A DNA stretch of 64,000 nt from Apis mellifera (Eukaryota; Arthropoda; Insecta; Hymenoptera; Apidae). This document shows positions 38,172 to 51,250 of this stretch, piece by piece. Location of the stretch: assembly GCF_003254395.2 (NCBI RefSeq), contig NC_037638.1, positions 1,803,001 through 1,867,000 of the forward strand, in the 5' to 3' direction. Each line of letters opens with the position of its first letter. Within the stretch, counting starts at the first letter, position 1. The notes under the pieces are model-generated. The model ran no database searches and was not told the DNA's origin. It was given only the letters and a program-made list of their open reading frames with translations. Made by a program: the position numbers and the translations under genes.

Positions 38172-40294
38172 TATAAGATGACTAAATTATTTAACACGTA
38201 CTTCGGACGTTTCAATGAATAACTAAGTAATAGGTATATAGGTTATTTCGGATACAGAATATACAATCATTTAAACACAAAATCCCTAACTATGTAGTTA
38301 AATTATTGTATAATGTTTTTGCTAGTGATTTTATAAAAATTTAATAGTGACATTATTCATAATAATCTTGAATTTATTATATATTTATTTGCAAAATAAA
38401 TTGTGATAATAATATAATAAATATAATGTTAGTTATTAATTTTATTCAATATAAATCAAGAAAATTTTTATTTTTAAATTTGAAAGCGCACGGTTTTATT
38501 CATGCATATATCTAATTTTAAAAATTTTATTTACTTCAAATTTATTTAAAATTTTTATTGCAAGATTTTATTTATATTAATATTATAGATGACTTAAAAT
38601 TTAAATTTTATGGAATATTAAAAACACATGTTTAAGATAATAATGATTTAATTTCAAAATAAACTTTCAGTAACTTCTTCATTAAAATAAGTAACTAACA
38701 TACATAGAAATTATTTTTTATTGAAAATTATATTTTATCATTTGCTAATTAATTTTAAAATCTGATATTAAATTTATAAGTTATTTTTTACATGCAAAAT
38801 TTATATTGCAATAAATATCAAAATCTTGATAAAGATAGAATACAATTCTACAATGTTTTTTTAAAATAGTATTGTTAATTATTAAAAGTTACTAATTATT
38901 AAATTACTAAATTCTTACTTAATAAATTCTCAAGCCGTAAGCATAGATACTAAAAATAATATTTGTATATCTTCGACTTCTATCTAAGCGTATTGAATTT
39001 TTAAGTTAAAATACATATGTACGACTATAATTACATGTATACAAGATAATTGATATTTGTGCTCGTTGTTAATCAATTTATTTCTTTATTTCTTATTACT
39101 ATCACTAGCCTCTAGTGATCATTAATTTTATTATATTCTTATATTCTTCAGATATAAAGATTACTTTTCTCTCTGAATTCAGTAGAAAGTTGGAAAATTT
39201 GCGATCACTTTTTTTTTATATTCATTTTCGATTCAATGAATTTATGTCATGAAGCTTATATTCTTCTATTTAGCTTCCGAAATAAATCATTTTTTAAGTG
39301 ATGGAAATTACTTTTCAAGATTGAAGTGACAATGAAGCTTAATAAATGGCATTATAAAAGTCGCTCCTTCAGAGATTTGTTTTAATTCATAAATATATGT
39401 CAAACACTTTTTTATTCAAACAAGAGCGAATTTTAACTTCGTTTTGTAAATATAGCTATTTTGAAATTTTTAGTATTTTTGTTTCAAGAGTTACATATTT
39501 AAATAAAAATAAAATTGCTTGTTTAAAAAATTGTTTCATTTAATTGCGGAGAAAATTTCCCATTAAAATAAATAATATGTTATAATAAAAATATTTATCA
39601 GTTTTTTAAATATGTATAGCTATATTCGAATAAGATAATTTAATTAATAGATTGCGGATATTTTATTATTATTATTATTAATTTAAATTCAATTTTATTA
39701 AATTTTCATTTTTTATAAATAAATGAAAAAATGAAATCTGAAAAAAATTGTATTACGATAAATATTTTATTTTGGATATTTTTTATATTTTTGTATATTA
39801 CATATATTACAAATATTCTTTTGCATCTTTAAATTTCTCAAAAATGCATATACAAATATCCGCATTCTATTGATAAGTTTTATATTTTTCAAAAAGTTAA
39901 ATTTATCATTATTGTTAGGAATTTTAGAAGGTCAATAAATTCTAAAAATATATATATTTCGAAGATAATTTCACATTTTATATTTTTTAAAAAATGTTAG
40001 ATATCATATGAATTTCTTGAAAAATTTCAATAATATTGGTAATTTAATTGTCTTATTAAATCAAATTTTTCAAGAAAATTTCATTGATTATAATTTTCCT
40101 ATTTTTATTTTCATTTTTATACTTCCAATTGTTAATATTTTTTTTTTTTTTTTAATAAATTTTTTCATTACAATAAATTAATTCTTGCAACATCTTTCAT
40201 TATTTTAACTCAATCCTTTTGAAAATATATCTGTTCATAAAAACCAAGAACTTTAATATTTTTTTATATTTTTGGTGTTTGAATTAAAACGTTT
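38172..40294. other. Spacer between DIPK1 3' end and ATP synthase f promoter
   Basis: AT-rich, 2.1 kb. The right end of the minus-strand ATP synthase gene promoter is at about 38172-38280. A perfect inverted repeat, ATCACTAG-cct-CTAGTGAT, lies at 39101-39119. No open frame resembles a gene. Confidence 0.5.
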
Positions 40295-43200
40295 CTAAAC
40301 GGAAGCAGCAACCTCCTGTTCCATTTCATGTAGCATATTATATAATCGTGTTTTGAGATTGTCTGGCACTGCGGCACGTGGTAAATGCTCGATGTCACCA
40401 GCTGGATTCGCACATTGTCGCAATAGAACCGCCAGTGAGCTGGTGGTATGCTCTGACATTAATAGTCCAGGAATTATAAGAGTCCCTGAGAGAGTCCAAC
40501 CGAGAAATATTTTCTCGCATATAATCTGAAATTGAATAATCGTTTAGCAATACCAATTAACTTTTCCAATATTAATTTTATTATTTTTATAACTTATATA
40601 TATTTATCTATAAATCTAATATATATATAATAATATATGTTTTAACTGTATATATGTACATTTCAATTATTTGTAATTTGAGAATTCTGAAATAAAGTGA
40701 ATTTTTTCAGATTAACGACTTACTAATCAAACTATAATTATCAATTACTTGTAAATTATTGTTGGCAACCGGTGACTCGCATCGTTTCTTTTTCGAGCAA
40801 AAAGACCTGCAATCAAAATAATCACAGTCCTCGTGTTTTTCACAACTTTTGCTGTCCGCAGTGATACGGCTGATAATCGTTTTAGGAAATACCGCGTCCA
40901 GATCGAGGAACTTGAGTTTCTGCCCGCCTAAGGGCAAACCGAAATGGTTTATCTTCACATCGCACAGATGTATCGGTTCGGGAAAATTGGTGTCGAGCTC
41001 TTCGAGCAGGTCTAGTATCATCACGGCCAGTTTCAATCGTTTCGCCCATTCCGGTTTCGAATCGGAGAGCGCGAGGACTGTCGTGGGTGTTTCTATAGGT
41101 CGTACGTATTCAACCGCGTAGAATGTCCCGCATGTGCCGATCAACTGTGGAAAAATGTCCCTGTCCTCGTACAGGATGCTCATCAGATACTCGTTTTCCT
41201 GTAACAACGGCCACAGATTTTCCATCTCGAGCTGTCGCCTTCTGGCCTCGGTCTCGACACGATGCGTACGAAGTCGCGCTAGCCTCTCTAATTGATGCTG
41301 AGACAGCGTCACGTTCAGCTTGCTAACGACCAGATCTTTGATCATGGTGTTGAAGTCCGTCTCGGACGGGAAGTGCCTCGTTCCGCTCGTGTCCGTCCAA
41401 AACAACGATTCGAACTGCTCCGATGGGGCTTTCGTTCTGAAATTGCAATCATTATTATATATCATGTATATTTATTTACATATGATGATAAATTATATAA
41501 CTTTAATTTTTTCGAATTTTTAAAATTTATATAAATTTAATAATAAATAATAATAATAATAAATTTATATAATAATATATTTTATATATAATATATAATA
41601 ATTTATATATAATTTTTATATATAATAATTTATATATAATATAAATAATAATAATAATAAATTTAATTTTAAAATATTTAAAATTTATAATAATTTTAAA
41701 ATTTTGATAAACGTTTTGACAATAAAAAATTTTAAAAAATGTAATCATCATTTTTAATTTATTATTTTTAATTTATATAACATAAATCAAAATGACTCTC
41801 TTGCTAATTGATTCAAAAATAGTTATATTTAATGGCAATAAAAAATATATATATTTAATATATTATATTGGCAAAAAATTAATTTTTTAATATAGAAAGA
41901 AGGTCACAAAAGAGGTTTTGAAAAAAGTTTTGGAAAATATTTGTTGATGTGACATATCGTGAGAGAAAGAAAAATGAACCTTGAAGCCTTGAACACGAGT
42001 CGAGTTGTCTCCCAGTGAGCCGAGAAGACAGCTTCTTTGCCGGCGTGCAGCGTTTCGCAGGCAAGCGAGTGAATCCTTCTTTCCGCGCATAGTGGATCGC
42101 AGAGAATTCCTATTGCAGCTCCTTTTTTGTGCGTGCTGCACTGAAATGAGAATAATGATCAGGTACCGTAAGAATAATTCGCAAATATTCTTTCATAAGT
42201 ATAATCAAATTATCGTCGATTCATTGTATTTCACTTTTTTAAAATTTTTAAATTTTTTCACAATATGATCTCATTACTATTCTCCTTCTTACATATTTTG
42301 ATTTTGATTTACAGTATTTTTTACGAGCATTCTTTTGAGAAAATCAGACTTCGTCAGTTAATTCCTTCAAAATATTATTTATTACACATTTATTTTTTAT
42401 ATTCATTGATAGTTCGTCGTCCCGTTTAGCATATAAATATAATAGTTTAATATAAACAGGATAGCAAGAACACGCATAACACTGCTTTCTTTGAAGCAAT
42501 ACAATTTCACTTTCTCTTGTTTCGAAACTTCTGCTTTATATATGCTATGTATATAAAATATTTTTTTCTTATATTATGAATATATAGATATTTTAAAATA
42601 AGTAATAATAAAACGTGATAATAATCTATCGCTTCAGAAAATTTGTTTATGCAAAGGAAAATATAAAATCGTAAATATGTATCGTTTCTTTGTGCAATTT
42701 CCTCAATGAAATCAAGTTTCATTCAAGATACTTGGACGTCGATTACGACAACGGTATTTGAATCGCTTGAGCGATCTTCGTTCGCATGTAAAAGTCACGG
42801 TTTAAGGGATATTCTGTTTGCGAAAAGTGTATAGGTTAGGTTTAAGTATCATATAAGTTTGTTTTCTTACGTTTATTGCGAACTCGAGAAAACAGATTCC
42901 GGGGAGAGTACACTATCAGTCAAAAGTTTCGAATCACTAACGTAATCCAAGATCTCAAGAATCGAAAGAAGAGGTTAGGTTAGAATTTTGTCGCGTCGAA
43001 AAATTTTTTCATGAAGAGTCTATCGATGTAAATTTATTGATATCTATAGTATTAATATACTCAATACAATTGACAGAAGGTTCAATACGTAACTGGAAAA
43101 GAGATTTCAAATTTTTGATTGGTAATGTATGATCTACACCTACGAGATACGTTACGTTCCTCGTTATGTTATTTTCTTCTAAAACTTGTTCTGGAATGAA

Positions 43201-46200
43201 GTAAGGTTATTGTGAGAGAGAAGATACATTGTAGGTCATCATAAACAGAATAAAGAAATATTGCGAGACTTTGGCCGAATAATAGGTTAGTTTTTTCTTT
43301 CAACCATGCACTTGGAAACTTGTTTATGAACAATAACATGATTTATCTTAATACTGTCTAATCTAATATCTTAATACTTAATACTAAAACAAATCTTATT
43401 ATGATCAATTATGTAATATGTGTCGCAAGCATTAAAGATTTAATTATAACATATTAATTATAAAATATATTATTTGATAAAATTGTTCAATTCTTTTTAA
43501 AGACTAATTCAATTTATATATTTATGAATTTTATATTATTATATAAATTCTTTCATTTGATGTTTCTGCAATATATGCATTTTTCATTTAAAATATTCAT
43601 GGAATATTCAAAGTTCACGAAGAAAGAAATAATCCTTATCATTGTCCCAGAATCACAAGTATGAACACTTGACAACGCGAAAAAAAGAAGAGGGTAAAAG
43701 TAGAAAGTTATGTATAAAACGAATTACGGAATCGCCACTTACGAAGCTTCAGACAAGCAAAGGAAACGAACCTTCAATGCAATACAAAAAAAAAAAAACA
43801 AATTTGCAATATAAAAAATTGTTAATCAAATTCAGATTTTAATAGTTTAAATTTTACTATAATAATTTTTTTTCCATTATTAAAAATTATAAATACTAAG
43901 AGAGAATTTTTGCCTTTATTTTGTTTTTTACTTTCAAAAACTAAATAAATAAATATACATTTTAATCAGAAGAATAGGAATTTCGTAGATAGACGTTTGA
44001 ACGCTTGATTTCTATTGCTCGAATTTTTGTGTTTGATCCGTGAATGTTCGAGCATCGGCCGGAATGAGAGTAATAAAAGTGAATTATTCTCTTGCTGTGT
44101 GGGCGATGCTTACATACAACCACATGTATTCGCACACGTAACTCGTTTCACGTGCGTACAATACAAGTCTGAATTCTGTACGTTGACTATGCAGACGATA
44201 TTTTTAGTCGACGTGAGCGCCATGATGAGAGGATTTCTTGAGTAGAAGCGGCCCCATAACCAGCGTGTCACGCGCCTTTATGTATCGTAACTTTATTGTA
44301 TCGAATTGTGCTTTTTCGAAAGCCATCGCTTTTTAACTGGGCCATCCTTTATTATCGATCGAGGCCGAGATCTTACGTTTTTTTTGTGTGTGTTTTCTAA
44401 CACATCCACAATTTGAAAACTGCGATGGAAATTTAGGACGATATAAAATAAAGTGACAGAAAAATTTGTTTTGTATTATACTTTTCAATTCAAGATCATA
44501 AAAAAAACTTCATAAACATCAAGTTTACAATAAATTTTATCTACGTAGAAGATATAAAATTCATAATTCACGATATATATTAAATATATAAATATATAAA
44601 TACTTAAATGAAAAAAATATTTGATTAAAAAAAATTGATATCTGAAATATATATATATATCTTTTATAATTATGAATATTTTATTTAAATGTTATATATT
44701 TTTTATATTATATTTATAGTCTCGAAATATCAAAATAAAAAAATTTTATAAATATAAATAATTTATATAAAATGATTTTATTTTGAATAATATTTGTTTA
44801 AATATATATACTATATACATATCATTGATTATCATTATAAAACACCATTAATAAATATCTTGGTACTAAATTATCTAATAATTATTTTATATTATTTAAT
44901 TTTATCTAATAATTAATTTATTTATATATATATCAATTATTAAATTGTAATTTAAATTAATGATAATTTTAGGAAGGATATTTAAAAATATTTTTTTAAT
45001 GACCTCGAGTCCGTTAGATAATGTATTATATAAACGGCTTTGTTTTTAATATTCCGACATGATAATGCTGGCATGAATATAATGAGTAGTGACACTAAGT
45101 TGGCATTCGATGCTTCGTCACACCGATGCAACCAGTGTCGATAAATTGAATTTATAACTATATTCGATGAATTTTTTCTATAGCACAAGAATATTAATCC
45201 ATTTATAATTATCAATCATAGAAAGTTAAGCGATTGTAACATATAAATTATTCTTAGTCAAAATAATTTAAGAATTATTTTTTAAAAATATTAATATCGT
45301 TTAAAGGATAAACCAACGATTATTATTCGTATAAATCTAATTTCTGTGGAAGACAAAAAATTGCAGTCACATGATGTTAATCTACTTATAATGAAAATCT
45401 ACGTAACTGAAAATCTTTTAAATTGCATTTAAGAATGAATATTTCTAATATCTATAACAGCCATACGAAGAATATATATAAAAAAAATGTATTAATTATA
45501 AAGGAATCTTTTATAATTTTAAAAAATAATATTTTATGATTGCGATGTAAATATATAAAAGAGATTTTTAATATTCATACTCAAAAATAATGAAATATAT
45601 CTTTGTTTATAATTTTTAATTTCTATAAAATATAAATAGAATGCACTATTCTCTTCATAACCATACACAATTCCAATCATTTCTCACAAAAACTTAAACA
45701 AAAAACAAAAAAGAAAGATTTCACAGTTAATTTTCATTATTTATCACTATTAACACAAGTCGAAAGAATTTTCTCGAAACAATCTATTAATGGAAAATCT
45801 ACTTTTCTATTTAGTTAATAAGGTACACATAGAATGGACGTTTTAACTCAAATGTAAATAAACGAAACTGCTGCTTTGTAGAGACAAGAACATTTCCCCC
45901 TCCACTTAACCGCTGATCGCCAAATTCTAAAAATTTGATTGGTTGTATCAAGTAAGCATTGGAGAGAAGGCGATAACGGTTAGAAAACAAACGACAATGT
46001 AAACACAAGAGGTTAAAGATGAACGCAATGAACTAAATAATTTCTAATCCGAGTTTCGTATTTAGGTATACACGTGAAATTGCATCCTGGCATAGAATCA
46101 GTCAATTTCGTACACGCCGTGAGGGCGCGTGCGTCTCCTCGTTCCCTGTCCCTTTCTCTCTACCCTCTTTCTCGATTTTCACCCCTTCGAGAGCGTGCCT

Positions 46201-46439
46201 CCTGAAGTGTGATCCTAGCGCGACCTGTGTATACGCGCCTGTACGCGCTGCGTGTACTGTGTGATTCGAGTATTCTCTTTTTCACTCACCACGTTGGATA
46301 CGTGTCGCCAGGCCTCGAGATTCGTGCACATAATACCCCAGTGAAGGAGTAGATAGATGACAAAAAGCATGGTCGTGAAGAGGAGCAGAGTGATCACCTT
46401 GTAGTGGTACATGAAACCAGGGAGCCGTCGGATATTCAT
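40295..46439 (-). CDS. Divergent protein kinase domain 1 (DIPK1/FAM69 family)
   Basis: Type II membrane protein of the ER with a Cys-rich lumenal, kinase-like domain. Four coding exons on the minus strand, 46439-46290, 42140-41980, 41436-40749 and 40525-40295, keep frame and give 409 residues, close to the usual family length of about 430. The N-terminus has RR at positions 4-5, like the di-arginine ER signal of this family, then one membrane helix at about 14-37. Exon 2 gives KKGAAIGILCDPLC, the family Cys motif. The kinase-like core has GTCGTFYAVEYV, LCDVKINHFGLPL (catalytic loop equivalent) and FLDLDAVFP (DFG equivalent). Next come SCEKHEDCDYFDCRSFC and NNNLQ-IICEKIF, diagnostic for FAM69. 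Exon 3 is about 50% GC, unlike the AT-rich genes to the left. Which of the vertebrate A, B or C paralogues is closest cannot be decided. Biochemical kinase activity is not established. Confidence 0.92.
42141..46289 (-). other. DIPK1 intron 1, 4.1 kb
   Basis: Mixed composition: AT-rich stretches alternate with richer pockets at about 42720-43260, 43985-44400, 45000-45140 and 46075-46280. Two ggttaggtt motifs lie near 42833 and 42973. The last pocket, next to exon 1, is CpG-rich and may be part of the promoter. Nothing coding was recognised. Confidence 0.5.
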
Positions 46440-48100
46440 GATCCCGAAGGCTACTTCTATCTTAGGTAAGTCGATAATTATTTATTATTTATTGAGACGA
46501 GAACGTGATCCTTTTGTTTTCGTTTTTTTTTTTCCAACTCTTTTGAAATATTCTTCGTTGTTGTCGTTCGATATATTTATTTCTCACCAGTTGTATCGTC
46601 GACGACGTCCGCGACGGCGCATCATGAGGACGTTTCGCGTTTAACCTGGTCGCGATCGGTTCATTACGTTGATCTTTTTTCGACGTTTTTCCCGACGACA
46701 CGATCGTCGACCGACCGGTGCCGTACGCTTGTGGCAATGCGGCATAATCTGCGGCACATGCGAGCGTCGCGACGCCGCGCCTCTCGTGGCGAATCTCTCA
46801 ATAGTGTGTATTGCGCAGGCTCGTAAGTATGTATTTAGACCAGTTCACGGAAGAATTCGAATTTCGCTCGATCATCACTTAAATGTTACGCGGACAATCT
46901 TTTCGTACAAACGATAATCCAATATGTATTGAACAAGGAGAAAATAGATTGAGAGGTTATTTTTGATGCGTTTGATTTAATTATGAACTCAATATTGTTG
47001 ATCGTGTATTAATTTCCGATACACATCGAAAATGTTTTACTACGCAAATATATTTTCAAATTGAAAAATTTAGCAAAATTGATTAAAATTGTATTCGATT
47101 TATCGTTGTTTGGTTTGAAATCATGAATTCTTAGCAATTCTATATTATTATTAGCGATTTCGCAATTGTTTATTTACAAAATAGTTTTCAAGTAGAATCA
47201 TCTTTTCATATTAAACACACTTTTAAGTCACGTTTTTAAGTGATGCATCTTCATTGAATAGAATTGAATTGCACTAAAAAAAAAAAAATGCTCGCATTTT
47301 AAATTAAAAGTCACTTAAATTGCGTTTAAAGATTAAGAAATATTTGACTTGAGGAATATTTTACGTTCGCGCACGACGTCCTATCTTCAACTGTTCTACA
47401 TCTACATTTGCTGGATGTTTTATTTTTTGCTTGTTCATCATTATTGTGCATGTGTATTATATAGTAGCTGTATCATAGTATAGCTTGTTTCAAATGAACC
47501 GGGGGAGCTTTTAATTGGAGTCCATCTAGTGCTGCCTCCTTTCTCGTGCTACGAGATATGTACGTACTTACAATTAGAAATAACAAAAACTGAAATCTTA
47601 TGAATTTGTTATAAATTTTTTTCCCTATGCAAATTTAAAAAAAAAATACATAAAATTCTTCATTTTGTTCATTTATTTCTATTTATGAAATACATGAGTA
47701 AATATTATCAAATTTAATAAAAAGAAAATTTTAATTAATTTGTTAATATTATTTATACTATAAAATTAATAAACTACAAAAAATTTTTTAAATTACAGCA
47801 AATATTTGAATAAATTTTATAAAACAAACATGTATACACATTTAGAAATATTAAATGAAGACAACAATAATAAACATTCTAAATAATTTACAACACTCAA
47901 TCAGATAATTTTATCAAATTATCCTATTATACAATTCTTAATGAAATTCCTCATTCTCTAATGATCTTTCAGAATGATCGTCACGATTATTTATTCAGAA
48001 AATAGTCTTTGCAACATTATTTATCTACACACGAATTTAGTTAGAGTTACAGATATAACAATCACAATTGCTCGATATATCCATAACAACATCGATTCGT
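46440..48100. promoter_or_regulatory. DIPK1 upstream region
   Basis: A CpG-rich pocket at about 46580-46830 lies directly upstream of the DIPK1 start and probably contains its promoter and 5' untranslated region. On the minus strand an acceptor-like ...AAGATAG at about 46460 precedes the start by about 22 bases, so a noncoding first exon further upstream is possible. From about 46900 to 48050 the DNA is AT-rich with no recognisable feature. Confidence 0.4.
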
Positions 48101-48960
48101 ATTATTCACAATCGACATTACATAACCTAAGAAAATAATCAAGCTTCGATCAAGCATCCAGTAAGCAAAACTATCGGTAATCGTATCAACGACGCTTCGA
48201 CCGCTTTTACATTCGCGATCCTTATCCCTATCCCCTCCCTTCCGAATCGCTTGGCGGTCGCGGCGTTTGACACGGGCGGCATCTTCGCCCGAACGAGATT
48301 GGCGTGGCACCGCGTTTCCAAATCGCGCGCTTGTATCGCGCGAAAGAGGGACGCACCTGCATGCCGCCTCGGCGCGCAGCTGCGACCTTCGACGCCCTTG
48401 TACCAGCGGTCGTGCTTGCGCGACGCCCGTCCTCCTCATTTTTACGCCGGACGCACGCACGGTCGCGCGCGTGGATTCGTTTCTCGCATCTCGCCCACGC
48501 TCACTCTCTCATTCGCTTCCATCCTCTCTCTCACTCGCCTGTCCCGCGAATCGTTTCCATCCCGCCGCCCCTCCCTCTCTCCATCCCGCGGCCAAAGGAC
48601 CAGATAGTGCGATCCTGCGAAGGATCGGAGTGGGGGGGAGAGAAAAAAGTGTGATTCGGTTGTTTTCGGCAAAGATCGGCCGTCTCCGCCGGTACGTACC
48701 GGTGCCACGCAATAGGATCTGTGTCTCCCGCGAGTGTATTACGGTGATCGGCCCTCTGGAAGGGGCATCGGCGAAAGGATCGGCTGGCGGAAAGTCGGTG
48801 AGTGGCGCGCTTCCACCAACACGCGTTCGCTTCCACGCTTCTTCCTGTTTACTTTGAACCACCTGCGCGGCGGGGGTGGTGGCGAGGGGTTGCCCGCTCC
48901 CATGTGAAATCACGCTCGATGATAAATAACGCTCGCGTGTGAAATTCAAAGTGTCGAGAA
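48100..48960 (+). promoter_or_regulatory. GC-rich island with putative 5' noncoding exon (donor at 48798)
   Basis: This is the most GC- and CpG-rich stretch of the window. On the plus strand it ends in a strong splice donor, AAAGTCG|GTGAGT, at 48797/48798. Open frames occur on both strands here but their compositions look like chance products of GC-rich DNA (Arg, Ser, Pro, Ala). The simplest reading is a transcription start plus noncoding first exon of a plus-strand gene whose next exons lie beyond 64000. A bidirectional promoter shared with the minus-strand DIPK1 gene is also possible. Confidence 0.4.
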
Positions 48961-51005
48961 ATCAGTGAAACGGAAAGAGTGAGATTTGGTAATTTTAGAA
49001 AATGTTTGAAAAAAAAAAAATTCTTGATCTTTGTCGAAGGTCAAGGATATGTGGTGCGGAGGATATTTTGCAGGATATTATTGTTTTTGGTTTTTTTTTG
49101 GAGGGGGGGGGGAGATTATATAGTTATATAGATTGTAACGAATGAAGAGAGAAAGAGAGAGGGGTAGAGTCACAATTAATATGGGATAGAACTTTAAAAA
49201 ATTAATTACAATTGATCGAGTATTGAAAAAAATTGCTTTTTGAACGAAGTCGCTGTAAAATTATTGTGAAATCACGTGAACGTTGAGGATCACTCCAGTG
49301 CTTTTCCTTTGAGCAGTCAACCCCTCGGATAAAGATCTTTGTAGATATAAACTGTAATTTATTTAGAGCTTTCTTGCACGGTTAATATTATTAGAGAATA
49401 TTACTATTCGAATCGATATTAAATTTTAAATTTTAGATTAATGATCAATAATGGATTAATAATAAGAATGATATAAATAATATAAAAAGTAATAAATTTG
49501 TTTGGATAAAGTTTAACAATAATTTTTACTAACTATTAGTTTATCGGTTGTTCAACTTCACGTTAAAAATAGACAAAATAGAATTTATTACAATTTCTTA
49601 ATTTATCATTAGATTACTCAATTTCCGCATAAGATATTATCTTCTCAAGAATTGCTTAATCGTATTCGTTTAATTTCTACTTATTTATAGGAAAATTCGA
49701 GATAAAGTAATGGAGTAAGAATCGAATTGAAATTTTTCCATAGTTAATAATTACATAATTATAAAATTATAGAATATAGCAAATTTGAAATTTGAAACTA
49801 CTATTACCATGCCAGTGGCATGGTTAGCTTTGATGAAACTCGTGTTAAGCATTTCTGTTTTCGTTATTATTGGACATATTCGAATTAAATTACTTAAATC
49901 GTCTTGAAAGAGGGAATCTAATTATCAGTACACCCTATATCCATTTTATTTCCTCTTATTATAATTATTTTGAAAAATTGTATGCATACTCTGTTAAACA
50001 ATGTCAAAGTTGTCTCTGTTGATGATTTAAATTGAAATGAGTAATTTTTAATAATCTATATATATTTATATTTCTTTAATTATATCAATTATTTCGTTAA
50101 ACGTCCTTTTATTTACACCAGAAACAATTTCCAGAGACAAATATTCCATATAGAGTCGAGCCCCTTTATTATCTTCATTTTATTCAATAACCGTACTTGA
50201 ATCTTTTTTATCGACCGTTGAAAAAAAAGAAAGAAAAAAAATTCCAAATAAATAAATTCCAAAAATATTCATCGAATATTTTAACTCCCGTCCCACATGT
50301 AACGGAAAGATATGTCACGTTGTGTTTTTACCGAGGAACAACTATAAATAGTTAGCACGAGAAACACGCTCGTGATCAAATCTATGTATACTTTCGTGGA
50401 TATTATTATTTCAATGTTACGCAATAATTATCCTCCCGGTACACCGCCGATGATTATTGTTGAACTTATCCGAAAGCATCGGATAAAATTTACCAGACAG
50501 CTATTTACGCTTTATAAATATCGTCAACATCGTTATCGATATCATCAATGTGATCGTACCGACTGATCCGTAAAATTGAACTTACGCGAAATATATTCCT
50601 TCTTAGATTATTATTTATCGACCAATTACATCAAAAAAAAAAAAAAAAACAAAAATAGTTGAAACGAAAACTTTTTCAAACTTTGATTTATCAAATTCTT
50701 ATTACAAAAAAAAAATGGTTCAAATACATAAATAATATATATATATATATATATGCGCATACCTGTGCTTCTGATCCACTTTCGAATGCAATCGAAAGAA
50801 ATCTAATAGATTGCTGCAGATTCGTATCGCGTTACAACCCTCTTACAAGTGTGAACGCGCGTATCGCGTTTCGATACAGGAGCTTTCTCAAATATCGTGC
50901 AAATTAATGCAACTGATAGTAGGAAATGTTACGTGGCGTTCTTGTTCCGCTACGAGCCGAACCTCTTATCGTCCGCTCTACAATTTATTCGACATTGGTC
51001 GGGTG

Positions 51006-51013
51006 TGACGTCA
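51006..51013. promoter_or_regulatory. CRE palindrome TGACGTCA
   Basis: A full CREB/ATF site, tgacgtca, lies in a CpG-rich pocket (about 50920-51030) of otherwise AT-rich DNA. A related half-palindrome, attacgtcagc, occurs near 59237. The regulatory role is inferred. Confidence 0.35.
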
Positions 51014-51192
51014 CGGCTCGCGAATCAAAACAAATTGTAGAATATTCGACGTTTTCCGTTGTTTCAATTGATCGCCACTCCGTACCCTCGTTCAACTTCA
51101 AAGCCAATTTCTCAATAATCGAGTTTCGTAGTGGAATTGCTCTGTCATTTTTTTTTTTTTTTTTTTTTATGAAACTTATCCACAAAATTATG

Positions 51193-51195
<3 letters not shown>

Positions 51196-51246
<51 letters not shown>
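51196..51246. repeat. (AT)n microsatellite
   Basis: About 50 bases of pure alternating AT, preceded by a run of about 19 T at 51150-51168. Confidence 0.9.

Positions 51247-51250
<4 letters not shown>

Noticed and set aside
40849..41534. Plus-strand open frames across DIPK1 exon 3
   Set aside because: Antisense shadows of the well-supported DIPK1 exon on the minus strand.
44982..45215. Slightly GC-richer stretch with a 77-codon minus-strand frame in DIPK1 intron 1
   Set aside because: No family match and no in-phase splice partners with the DIPK1 exons, whose phases already join without it.
48062..48460. 132-codon minus-strand open frame in the GC island
   Set aside because: Arg/Ser/Ala-rich, with no domain, and overlapping long frames exist in several other frames of the same GC-rich DNA; stop codons are simply rare there.
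48267..48857. 196-codon plus-strand open frame in the GC island
   Set aside because: Low-complexity Arg/Ser/Pro composition and no family resemblance. It also runs past the splice donor at 48798.
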